Positions 38,701-46,169 of a DNA stretch of 64,000 bases are shown here, piece by piece. Position 1 is the first letter of the stretch; every line of letters starts with the position of its first letter. The DNA comes from Baylisascaris procyonis (taxonomy: Eukaryota > Nematoda > Chromadorea > Rhabditida > Ascarididae). The stretch covers positions 1 to 64,000 of the forward strand of contig JAZARR010000129.1 in NCBI GenBank assembly GCA_037389465.1, read 5' to 3'. The notes under the pieces were generated by a model. The model did not search any database. It saw only the letters and a list, made by a program, of their open reading frames with translations, and was not told the DNA's origin. A program made the position numbers and the translations under genes.

Positions 38701-41700
38701 CACGAAGTGCAATGGACAAAAGAACCGAGAAGGTAAAATGCCATTAGATGCGTAGATTACTGAATTCATTATTTAATATTCTTGGCGGAACTTTTTCGTA
38801 TCTTTTTTCCTCAAAGAATGGTTCAGCGTTTACCATTACTAGTGGATGCCTGCCCATTGACGGGCAATGTGAGGACGATGGAGTGGATGTTAATAAAGAT
38901 GAGGATTTCTTGGATTCAGTGTATTTCGCATTCATTAGATTCGAATGATTCGTTTCTGTCTATTAGGACACAAGAACCCTTTGCTCACCACTTTGGTTAT
39001 GTGGGTTTCTTTTCTTCGTAAGTCTTTAAAAAATCCCGCGATTCTGTGGCATTCCCTTTTCAAAAGTGTTTCAGTTTGCCCCCTCTCTTAGTTGATGTCG
39101 GCGTCATTTTAAGCTCGCCACAAAATATTCTAGTGCAAACAGTGTTCTGCACAATTTCGAGTTTCGTGTTGTATGAGCGTGGAATCTGCTTCATACCAGT
39201 ATGATCTACGCAGCCACCCCTTCATCTTTCAAACGGCGGTTGAGTCGATTCGATCGTCACACTATTGCTGCTTTCACCTGCTGAATGTCTGCTCACCTGA
39301 AATGTTGCTTTGCAGGCCTTTTGCTTTTTCCCTCCTGTTGTTCTTTTCAATTGTGTGCTCCGCTTCCTTTCTTACCACTCGTATTTCCACATTCGCTGTT
39401 TTCTTGCTTCGGGACTTTCAGATAAATAAACAAATGCAAATTGAATTTTACATTGTGGATAGTACAGAGTAAAAACAACTCCGATTCGAATTTATTAGTC
39501 ATTCAGTTGTAATTTGAATTTGAAATCTTATTATTATTGCGTTTTTTCATATTTATTGACCAGTCACTTCAAGCGAAGATTTTGAGGAGAACGTGATGCC
39601 AAACGATGCACGAGCGCTGTCGACAATGAATGAGGGGAGCACAGATACAACAACGGATAGTGGTGAAGGGACAATGCTGATGGAGTCGAGTCCCGAATCA
39701 ACTAGTCCCCTTCATGGACAGAATAATGCGAAGTCGGTACGTTGGAACGAGCCTCTAACGACCGCATTCTTCTCTCCACCTTCGTTCACAAACAATACGG
39801 CCATCATTCCAGAGCCTCAGAATGGGCCGAATGCAGACATGGTTGGTTTGCATTTTTGTTGCTTTGGTGCTAAAGTTTAAGTGAGGCACAGAGAAAGCTT
39901 TTAGCCCAAAAAGCTGAAGCTTTCAAAAAAGAAATACACAGTTCATTTACCACCTCCCTTTTCCCTATCATTTTTTCCATTATTGCCATTGGCTGTATGA
40001 GTTGTGGGTTGGTATTCCGATTGTATTACTGCCGTCATGTTAAGAGCATAGAAAGGGCAAAAAATCAGATTAAGCTAGAATTGTGCTTTGATATTTTTAA
40101 TTAGATTTGCGTTCGTTTAGTTATAGAAGTGAAGAGTTTAGTTAAACTGGCGCTAGATTCTGCGATGATGGAGAGGGATAGGTAAAAGCGAAGAGGCGAT
40201 ATAAAATAGTGCTCGCGTTTTGAGTATTACTTTACAAAATATATTTCGCTGCGCACACATCGTTGCTGGTCATTTGCTCGTAAGGTTCTTCACCAAGTTG
40301 ACAGCGATCGGAGATCGAGTTGGCATACTAACTGTGAAGCGATAGGATATGAACAGACTTCTTCGTAGAATGAGGTAAAGAAATGAAATTCAACCAGTGA
40401 TTTTGCTTTTTTTTGCTGACGTTGTATTTGTAAATGAGTTGGATTTGTAAACGTTGTTATGAGGTAAATTTGTAAACGTTGTATTTGTAAAAATTCGTAA
40501 GCGAGGTGTAAAATCTGTATTTTTTTTTTCTGCTTTTAGTTTTTTTTTCTGATATTCAAATGAGTTCAGTTGCTGACGCGTATGGAAGAAAACATCGTCG
40601 GCCGCGCTTCGTTGTATGAAAGCAATAAAGGTGATTTCACAGTGTATACGCGAACACATTGTGGCTGTAATTACTACGAATATAGCAACACGGATACGCG
40701 ATGGGTACATCCATCCAACAAATATCAGGTGCTTAATGTTCACAGAGTATTTCTATTTCTTTATTGTTGGGCACATACCGGTTAAGGTTTTGTTTTCATC
40801 TTTTCAGTCGGTGAGATAGAATTGATTTATGGCCGTTTTTGCGATTGGGTATAATTTGGTACCTGAGGACTTGACTCTCTCTATCGACCAGGTATATTTC
40901 TCCAGACGTTTACATGTTGCTGCTTCCACATTGAGGATAAGTGTTGAGTTGATATTCCCTCAAGATTGCTTCGCACCTCTTCTTCTACAAGTACTTCACA
41001 CATTTCTGGTAAATTGCCTCATCTCTTCATGTAAGAAAGATTATACATATATGATCTTTTGATTCATTATTCTTGTATATTCATCGAGTGTATTTGACAT
41101 GTGTTTCAAATATCGATTTTGTTTAATTTATATACGTATTTGATTCACAGGTCAACTACTACGGCCAGGCGGGAGCGACAACTGTGCAGGTAGATGACGG
41201 TTTGCTGTTAGTACGACACTTTCTCAATGGACAGCTCGAGATATATAGACGTTCAAGAGAGGTCACTCTGGTCACTTCACAAGGAAGAAGGATCGAAGTG
41301 ATCAAAGATCAGAATAGCTTTCTTCGCACTGAAATGTAACCATTTAGCTGTGCTTATTCGTTTAGTTTTATTGTTCGCTTTTTTCTTATTTATTATTGGT
41401 TTTGCTCATCTTCATCTCAGCTCAGATTTAGATGATAACCACTGTTTTGAGTAAAAAATTGCCTTCAGATGAGATAACATCCTTCATGCTGGGCAGATGG
41501 TTCAACCATCTGAGCTGTGCGAGTGCTTTAGGGGTCATTAATTGTCACTTAAGTAGTATTAAATCCTGCCATTCACAGGCAGTAGATTTATTGAGCATAT
41601 AACGGCAAAAGTTAGGGTCGAAGAGCGGAAGCTCGCTGTTTGCTATCGCGTCTGCAGGTATTTCTTTCACTCTTCCTCAAAACAGTGATTATTCATGTCT

Positions 41701-43638
41701 TTCTTTTTGTCGAAGCATTAATGTCCTTTCGACTATAAGTGAAGGATGGATTTAACTGGAAATTTATGAACGATAGTGGTGAGTCATTATTCGAAAATTT
41801 CATCCGAACTGAGGATAGGGTGTTGCTGAGAATTAATACAGCAATGCTGATTTAACGATCTCAGTTTAATCCGCATGAGGATTTGCTGCTTACTTAAAAG
41901 TTGAGAAGTTTTGTCTTCTGATTATATAATTTCTATTTTTCTTTCGAAGGTGAAGCTGTCTGAACAAGGAGTAATAAGATAGGTCTCAAATTTAACAAGG
42001 TTCTCGTTTCGGAGTAACGCTGTCGCATCCAAAGTTTCCATGTTTTATTACATTGATATCGTGGTGTTTATTCGTAAAAAGATTTGAAGGTTATTTAGCA
42101 AGGGTTATTGCATAGGGATCGTTTTCTGGATCGTACATTTTGTGTCTTTGGACACCGTTTGTTTATATACTGTATTTAAAGGCCACCATTATCTGCGTAA
42201 GCGGTTCAGTGAGGCAGTATATGAAGTAACATCGTCGATGTATTCGTGAAACATTCCCGCTGTCTTTTTTGTTACAAAGGGGCACTGATAAGAACTGATT
42301 TTGAAAATGGACTGCTGCATGAAGAATTTCCGATCGTGCCGAAAGCGCCTTCATGGGTGGGGAAACGCGTGGCCGAAGTATGCATGCCTCGTGTTGTATA
42401 TCGCCAACAAAAAAACAATCTTACCGGCTGCTGAGGTACCGTTTAAATAGAGTGAAATAGAATGTAAAAGAGACTCTCTCATAACTGTAACCAAACATCC
42501 GAAATGTCGGATTTTGCTCTAATTTGACGTGCTTAAATTTTTTTAAAGCTATGAGACCGATGGCCGTGTGCGTATTATCGGAAGTGATGGTTGTGAGACG
42601 GTTAAAAATACGACAAGTACCTCTTGTTATCGTACAGATGGTTCTTACGTGAGTCATTTGAGTAGCGATGAATCCTACGAATGGAGGGCCGTCGAATACG
42701 TGGTTTGTTTATGTTTTCTGTTTGGATTGGCCTATCACGGATTTGTTAGTTTGTGCTCATAGAATTTGCTGCTGCTCATCTGCCCCATATACGATTGTGT
42801 AAATCGTAATGCCAACTTCACTTTGCATATCGACCAATAAAGATCAAAACATGACCTTTCCTTTCTTCTCTTTTATTTTTTATCTTCACTATATTATTAG
42901 ACGACATTTCCAAGTATTTCCTTCAAATATTTTTGTTACTAATTTCAGTTTTAAATTAAAGCAATAAATTTTTATGACCAATTGACATGTTTGCTACAGC
43001 ACTTTTGCATCTCTCTGACATTCCTCTTCTATCTTTTCTGTTTCTGTGCTTCTATCTTCCTTATATTAGTTTTTGTCTATAAAAATTCTTCCTTAAGTCT
43101 CTAATTTCATTTGTCTAACGTTTATGGTAAACACATTCGTAGTCCCAGTTACGATTGAGATGAGCTTTTGCTTGCAGTCATAGGAAGATAGGTTAAAGCG
43201 CTACGTCGCAATTAGGCGACCGGCCTTTGTTCTGCTGGCATCAGCTTATACCAGTGTCCATAGTATCATGATTTATTGTTAGCGTTCACACGGTTATGCA
43301 CTTACTCACTTTTCAGTTAACAGAATTCGCTTGTTCCTTCATTAGATGGGTTTCACCACGAGAAACTCAAGTCGACTGCAGTTGAGTTAATTTGCTGGTT
43401 GCTGAACTGTAGAAAGCATCAACGTGTCATAACAACGCAACATTTATAGGTGCGACGATTTAAAAGTGGCGATGTGAAGGTGCGACTAACGTTGATCGAG
43501 ACGAGCGTTACGATGCTGTGCTGCGACGTGGGCACCGTGAAGCATCTCAAAAAGCCGACTCACTGTACGCAAAAGTATTGTGTGGAGTGGGGTAAGGTTG
43601 CGAGGCAGAGGTCAAGACAAGCTGCAGCTGCAGTGTAA
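17726..43638 (+). CDS. sas-4: SAS-4/CPAP centriole assembly protein (interrupted by a frameshift)
   Basis: Centriolar scaffold that delivers tubulin to the growing centriole wall. Exons with agreeing phases: 17726-17773, 18700-18826, 19384-19481, possibly 19954-19986, 20155-20329, 20540-20671, 21040-21073, 21481-21659, 22567-22695, 23326-23517, 25235-25266, 25592-25873, 27457-27597, 28145-28399, 37597-37757, 38551-38732, 39564-39841, 40570-40728, 41151-41335, 41583-41657, 42549-42650 (or to 42701), 43450-43638. About 1,080 residues in all; C. elegans SAS-4 is near 800. Evidence is RPFLRKGEG near the N terminus, Ser-rich low-complexity exons, coiled coils, and a C-terminal TCP10/G-box region with NYYGQAGATT and HFLNGQLEIYRRSREV, like CPAP YYYADAQTT and FSNGQIEKHYPDG. 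The connections after 37757 and after 38732 are not settled. The exon at 37597 is frameshifted. Confidence 0.85.
27457..27597 (+). other. sas-4: sas-4 coiled-coil exon
   Basis: The exon encodes 47 residues between GATTGCAG and GAG|GTATCT. It begins with a proline-rich stretch (VPKIEVPPLPS) and passes into a helix with heptad hydrophobics (VRNLAKQLRDLIAHLD). This fits the start of the central SAS-4 coiled coil. Confidence 0.8.
28145..28399 (+). other. sas-4: sas-4 coiled-coil exon before the transposon nest
   Basis: Eighty-five codons of charged, leucine-heptad coiled coil (for example DENKDLRRKVDDLNATIKRL) between TCTATAG and CAG|GTAAGA, phase 0 on both sides. The downstream intron, 28400-37596, is the one that holds the LINE and the LTR element. 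Confidence 0.85.
28464..28514. repeat. Near-perfect 23-bp inverted repeat
   Basis: Arms 28464-28486 and 28492-28514 are reverse complements with a single mismatch, around the 5-base loop GCTCT. The right arm is directly followed by the LINE-derived open frame, so the hairpin sits at its 5' truncation point. Confidence 0.9.
28518..28719 (+). mobile_element. RTE-like LINE 3' coding fragment (left part)
   Basis: The frame running through ATG 28541 carries FRWAAKVSALKNDDWVKRI, then GWTPRIGKRNRGRPAMRW and SDSL. This is the typical C-terminal tail of RTE-clade endonuclease-reverse transcriptases (RWAGH...W.PR..KR..GRP..RW.D). It lacks the endonuclease and RT domains, so it is 5' truncated. It stops where the LTR element is inserted (after 28719) and resumes at 37363. 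Confidence 0.8.
28720..29372 (+). repeat. 5' LTR of the BEL/Pao element
   Basis: It starts TGTCGCGAATAG and ends TTCAGTACA, 653 bp. It differs from the 3' LTR by scattered substitutions (for example GGGATAGAAG here against GGGATATAAG there) and by a shorter array of the 17-bp repeat near 29047-29210. A GATC-rich stretch before GTGAGTATTTTG near its 3' end could be a splice donor. Confidence 0.95.
29373..29391 (+). promoter_or_regulatory. Probable primer-binding site
   Basis: TGGGGCTCAAGCC begins directly after the 5' LTR. The leading TGG complements a tRNA CCA 3' end, as expected for minus-strand priming. Which tRNA is used cannot be told from this window. Confidence 0.5.
29407..30500 (+). 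pseudogene. gag of the BEL/Pao element, frameshifted
   Basis: Starts at ATG 29407. The second segment (about 29687-30150) carries the DUF1759-type gag core with PKFDGQYRKWPQFW and LSYLLSFLEGKALEAI. The frame changes near 29652 (run of seven A), near 30150 (run of five C) and again near 30270, so three shifts break one ancestral gag. The last part (KAKEADAAWSVQKLRSKL) looks like a coiled coil. Two of the shifts sit in homopolymers, which fits either decay or sequencing error. Confidence 0.8.
30620..30780 (+). pseudogene. CCHC zinc knuckles of the gag-pol region
   Basis: Two tandem CX2CX4HX4C knuckles, CFKCLREGHNQNDC and CYHCKRKGHPTALC, in the frame that opens at 30620. This is the RNA-binding nucleocapsid module and links gag to the protease frame that overlaps downstream. 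Confidence 0.9.
30840..31647 (+). pseudogene. Retropepsin-like aspartic protease segment
   Basis: The frame carries VPVLFDTGSERSFI, with the catalytic DTG at 30955-30963, and later GTDYF, as in the DUF1758 proteases of BEL/Pao elements. The frame ends at 31647, where the RT linker continues in another frame (31458-31928), so there is a shift around 31450-31500. Confidence 0.85.
31650..33411 (+). pseudogene. Reverse transcriptase and RNase H, with an RT gap
   Basis: The N-terminal RT part (TTKFRIVYDASSKASG) is in one frame. The palm motif TADVEKAFLQLGLHDDQRDA and the active-site box NIYVDNVFL are in the next. Only about 23 bases separate the two blocks, where related elements have some 35-40 residues, so part of the fingers-palm link is missing. 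RNase H follows (HVFVDASKDAYAAVAY, PRLELMAA, WSDSQATLHW). The frame shifts again at about 33400 into the integrase frame. Confidence 0.9.
33408..36791 (+). CDS. Integrase plus envelope-like polyprotein segment
   Basis: An open frame of 1,127 codons. It starts with an HHCC zinc domain (HKESGH, CMTC) and a DDE integrase core (D in GLDYMGP, D in ILDNAPQF, E in GGVYERL), then a DUF5641-type domain to about 34600. After a charged linker, a hydrophobic segment at about 34753-34812 (VMVVLLATFVLA) is followed by a Cys-rich region with several N-glycosylation sequons. A C-terminal membrane span at about 36290-36360 is followed by a basic tail. This layout is envelope-like. It is fused in frame with integrase with no separate start, and the frame runs 271 bases into the 3' LTR. 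The env assignment rests on topology, not on a named family. Confidence 0.85.
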   Translation: MRCIGRLQHAALPEETIHPVFLPKSSALTKLIILARHKESGHTGVSQTLASVRERCWVPQGRATVKRVLRRHCMTCRKWNAQPFKLPAFSPLPEERTRATRAFQNVGLDYMGPITVRDSGGLCKRWIALFTCLATRAIHLETANNLSAEQFLHVLRRFIARNGYPTSVILDNAPQFQLVKQVMQNAVATSITWRFITPFAPWQGGVYERLVGLTKTAFRKAVGRRLLTEEEFTTLAIECEAIVNSRPLTYVDSAIGEILRPIDFLRPRAIIAEREPSSDSDKDPDYTEGNRGKLLRLWKATVGSLDRFWKLWKQEYLLSLGERYRREHQQSCRVTCRAPREQEVVIVAEDGLPRAEWKLGKVEKVHKDSGGKTKTADVRTPNGHVLKRPVNMLYPLEVSEEEKETQIAPHREEFVKHPADGNLQEEETEEAEENRNERKTPRRLYSHTLSTVMVVLLATFVLASSAPAKPLFHICVKRGHGLCMKMPDKLNCTDVREETHDYPQTVEVLNRAFISANATFCTQITRTVCTKCFFRWSLAIIRDETTVHNVTPSQCWEMRQTLELSGIRLEAIDENRWASRQPTEYSYGWIGTRCHATTNYRMEQGVIKLYDGSSRSLGCDKTLGKCVTATETILWDPSKVADQCPYRTLGKVSAQVSNRFITIPSTQAVFVRNRNTQNGTSVDTICKFRRAEMMKNGITIEFSPEGQLSREERNRVLSGRTLFVEQLPEEINKKSDLSVNAKLQFLWNSLNEREQGVTREIRHRICEQHNRLLCLIEALSRTDPTKAARILLKRMDITAENIGDLLKVFPCKKLKISKIFVDHKVGGKCYRDLPVRYKDRILFVQPRSRGLKTAGEEIACSEIRTKQDKGIAEEWARQTDEEEPIFDAPPLTDISEERLQSMLNMFERAHQAWKQPSREREKSMADSIRDEAEEIIEAASETIDKSTVATAKELEVIASQWRWIIVAAIPVGLGVAGAAVAYFGRQYVLYLTGCCRIRSRQKKRRATGAAHEEIETPTRMQRFEPIWVPLANFQGRGSVANSECMHEGSCRHGDSLAPLNSKRRSAVSAAPAKMDSRCICTGNETMLKGIMAHKKRRETESERVNVMEGGVEQRDISSRSSTPPFAC
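36521..37357 (+). repeat. 3' LTR of the BEL/Pao element
   Basis: 837 bp, with the same ends as the 5' LTR. It is 184 bp longer, mainly because of the expanded 17-bp minisatellite at 36832-37200. It carries TATAAG at about 36751, where the 5' LTR has TAGAAG. Confidence 0.95.
36832..37200 (+). repeat. 17-bp minisatellite with 51-bp higher-order unit
   Basis: Monomers such as CAACAGTGCGTCGCCGT, CAACAGTGCGTCGCCTT and CAACAGTGCCTCAACTT alternate in threes, giving a 51-bp super-repeat. Because 51 is a multiple of three and the monomers lack stops, all three forward frames stay open (127-170 codons). I do not read them as genes. A short version is at 29047-29210 in the 5' LTR. Confidence 0.95.
37358..37490 (+). 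mobile_element. RTE-like LINE 3' end (right part) with AT tail
   Basis: After the second GCATG, the frame continues TNWIREALIRDKWKRYEETF to a TGA, followed by AAATAAATAAATAA-type repeats ending near 37490. Removing the LTR element and one GCATG copy joins this to 28719 in the LINE frame, with a TGA at the junction (probably TGG in an active copy). The tail matches the element at 4290-4440 on the opposite strand. Confidence 0.85.
37597..37757 (+). pseudogene. sas-4: sas-4 coiled-coil exon with a 1-base frameshift
   Basis: After the TTTAG acceptor the expected phase-0 frame reads VDELKASKRELERQK and then hits TAA at 37648. The coiled coil continues one frame over (MRKLEASIKEKDKRIEEI) to TCG|GTACTT. 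The exon is 161 nt, and a single extra base in the A5 run at about 37637-37641 would restore 162 nt in phase. SAS-4 is essential in C. elegans, so a base-call error or a damaged allele are both possible. Confidence 0.8.
38551..38732 (+). other. sas-4: sas-4 exon, basic coiled-coil end
   Basis: The exon follows TTAGCCAG and ends GAG AAG|GTAAAA. The frame beginning with two bases (AT) gives AVLQNEQAKRRGRIAEE and later RIGGMTIGLSQSRS. It needs a phase-1 exon before it. A possible small exon at 37797-37838 (after TTGATACAG) would supply that phase, but its peptide is not recognisable. Confidence 0.65.
38827..38918 (+). other. Possible acidic sas-4 exon
   Basis: Between GGTTCAG and TCA|GTGTAT one frame reads an acidic stretch (EDDGVDVNKDEDFLDS) typical of low-complexity parts of this gene. 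Its phase does not match the exons on either side as modelled, so it may be spurious or another frame problem may exist nearby. Confidence 0.3.
39564..39841 (+). other. sas-4: sas-4 Ser/Thr-rich linker exon
   Basis: Frame of about 93 codons after GACCAG, ending GAC ATG|GTTGGT. It contains TSSEDFEENVMPNDA and TDTTTDSGEGT, a disordered, acidic, phosphorylatable type of sequence, just before the G-box exons. Confidence 0.7.
40570..41657 (+). other. sas-4: sas-4 TCP10/G-box exons
   Basis: Exons 40570-40728, 41151-41335 and 41583-41657 encode the antiparallel-strand repeat. Motifs are YTRTHCGCNYYEYSNTDTRW, NYYGQAGATTVQVDDG and HFLNGQLEIYRRSREV. In CPAP this domain binds STIL/SAS-5-type partners. 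Phases run 0, 0 to 2, 2 (exon 41583 begins with one base), which supports the joins. Confidence 0.85.
41494..41512. repeat. Perfect 19-bp palindrome
   Basis: CAGATGGTTCAACCATCTG is a perfect inverted repeat around one central base, in the sas-4 intron between exons 41335 and 41583. Confidence 0.8.
42549..43638 (+). other. sas-4: sas-4 C-terminal exons
   Basis: Exon 42549 continues the G-box pattern (YETDGRVRIIGSDGCETVKN) in phase with the AG left by exon 41657. It ends either at TAC|GTGAGT (42650) or at GTG|GTTTGT (42701); both keep phase 0. The last exon, 43450-43638, reads VRRFKSGDVKVRLTLIE to TAA. Its Cys-rich, basic C terminus is not one I can match to human CPAP. Confidence 0.7.
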
Positions 43639-46150
43639 ACTCATCCATCAGCTCAGGTTCATTAAGCTCGACAAGTAGTCGATTCTTATACTTCGATTAT
43701 CATTTTTCGCCATTCTTGCCTTCTGCAAAAAAACGTTTCATCCTTCACTTCTCGAGTATTTTCATATGGAAAATGAAAAACATTTTCGAAGAGGGCAAGA
43801 CCGGTGCACGGGTTTCCGTTCTTCTGGTTGTGAAGTTGTGCAAGGTTGTCTACTTTAAGGTTATGAACCACCAGGTGTCTTCCTCCTTCCTCGCCTTATG
43901 AACATCTGAGAGAGGTCGCTTCCAGTATTTTAGAGACGTACTGTAATCAGCGTTTTGATGTAAGAGATCGTTATTAGAAGTTTGCTTAGCATATGTGGCT
44001 AATCGAATACGGCATTTTTACACCACCGATATTTGAGAATAACAACTCGTTATCTGTAACGAGCGAATCACATCTGCATTTAACTCATAAAATTCTATTG
44101 GAACGACTATTCCAACACGCTCAGATCATGTTTTAAGTTGTCGTGTGTTGCTAGTGGCAGAATGTCTTGAGCAGAGGGATATCAGCAAATTAGCTTAAGC
44201 TGTTTGGAAGGTATCTCTGTTTACTGAATACCTGGATGGTGGATGATAAAGACGGGGGAAGGGGTTCGAAAGTGGGCACTAAATGCAAGCATTAACGACA
44301 CCACTCAATGGAACAAATGAAAGACGTAAAGAGATAAATGTCGGAGTTTGCTATCTTTTGATTTGTTTGTATAACTCGAATAAAGCTCTAGAAAGTAAAG
44401 TAAGTTCAGTAAGTAATCTTTCTGAATGAATATTTGACTGCAATATTCTCTTCCCCTGAGTTGAGCAGAGAATTTGAACGGTAATGCGCAGTGCTTTCTT
44501 TTTAAGAGAAAGTTTGAGTGTTTATTTTATTGATTTAACCGAACAATGTTAATGTGTAAAAGTATTCCACATGTAACAGTTTTCTAGCTTTTTATTTGTA
44601 TTGACGTTAGTGTATCCTTGAAAGTACTACTACGTGCTTATCGTTTCTCATGCTATTGTTCCTGTAACTTTTTTGGCTAAATAGTTAGGTTATCACTTGA
44701 TGCTGTCTAGCTCATACTAGCATCTCAAAACCTGAGTCTCATATGAATGGATCTTAAAGAATCCATAAATTGCAGTGAGGTACTTTTTGAAAGCTGTGCA
44801 TGTCGATTTTAATTATGCTCGTTTATTGAGCGAACTGTTTGCATATTAGTGCGTTTATATTTCTCTAATTCTTCGTGCAGTCTCTTCCGATCTTGCCTTG
44901 TTGACGATCATTCATCTTTGTGCATTTACGGGGCTTTATTCTGAGGATATCGGTTGCCGCCGCTTTCGTTTTACTCTTATTTTTACTCTAATTTACTCTA
45001 GTCGGTCGTTTTACTCTCTAATTCGTTTTATTTATTCTGAGAATATAATATTCGCTATATGCATTAATATTTTAACGTTGTATTACCCATTCTTTTTATG
45101 TTTGTTTGTGTTTTGTGTAGGAACGAGTGCTGTTTGGCTAGGAACGATCTCGGACACAGAAAAAAGGAGAGGGAAGGACTTTTAAAAGGCTGAGGGGAGG
45201 GGCTATGGCGGTTGGTTTAACACTAAAAGCGCAACATTTCTTTTTCACTGATATCTCAACCATTTTCTGCTTAAAGCTTTTCCGTATGTTCTATCTGGAG
45301 CAGTGGAGCGCACTGAGAGTGCACCTTGTCTTTTGTCTTTTCATGGCCTCGCCACTTACATAAAAATAGGTTTGCTTAGTCATAGCAATTGCTGCGTTGT
45401 GTCTCACTTTGTATTGTTTGAAGAAAAATTGGGCATGACAATGAGCTTTCTCTTAGCAGATGATGATTGGATTGATGAGTGGTATGCACCATTTTTCATT
45501 TATTGCGTTGAGTGGTGTCGATTTTCACTCAATGTTGCATTTAATGTCGCAGCGATATGCTTTGCTTAGTGCGTTCATTCTTTTAAGACGATCGTCTCTG
45601 CCATGTTAAGGTGCTTGATGTTCCCATTTAATTTGTTTAAGAGGGGAATGGTGAGGAACGTTCCAAAGGATGAGGAGAGGGGATATTTCAAAGATTTGAA
45701 GGGGGTATATCGATGCACTGAGATGGAGATTTCCATTAAATGAGTGTGGAGTGTTCTTGAAATCATAAATTTTCGAATATTTTCTCGTAAGACTTTTTCC
45801 AATCTTATAATTTTGTGCGAAGGCTTCCGTTGGAATTGATTTCTTTCCTTCGCTTTCTCGTCAACCATCCGTTGATGGCCTTTTCTTGAATGATTGCTTG
45901 GTGTCACTTCTTTTTTGATCACTTCTGTGCTGTGAATAAACTTCACTTACCATTAACGCCGTCACCTCTTGTCACCGCTGGTATACTTCACATTTAACGA
46001 ATCAAGATCAAACGCATAAACAAATCTCACGCTCGAGAGGGCAGTTTGTTAGTGCTGCTAACGTTAAAAAAAGTATTCCGGGTGGCCTACCAGTTGATCG
46101 CCAATATATTTGTCACATATTTTCTTTAGATCGGTCGATGCCGTTTTGGC
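43639..46150. other. Sparse region 3' of sas-4
   Basis: No recognisable coding sequence on either strand. Open frames such as 44898-45185 (plus) and 45575-45946 (minus) have compositions expected of AT-rich noncoding DNA and no motif I recognise. Confidence 0.4.
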
Positions 46151-46169
46151 CCAATCGGTTAGATCAGCA

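Noticed and set aside
42246..42434. 62-codon ORF in the sas-4 G-box region (ENGLLHEEFPIVPKAPSWVG)
   Set aside because: It looks exon-like, but its phase does not fit the flanking exons, while 41657 joins 42549 directly in phase. Left out of the model.
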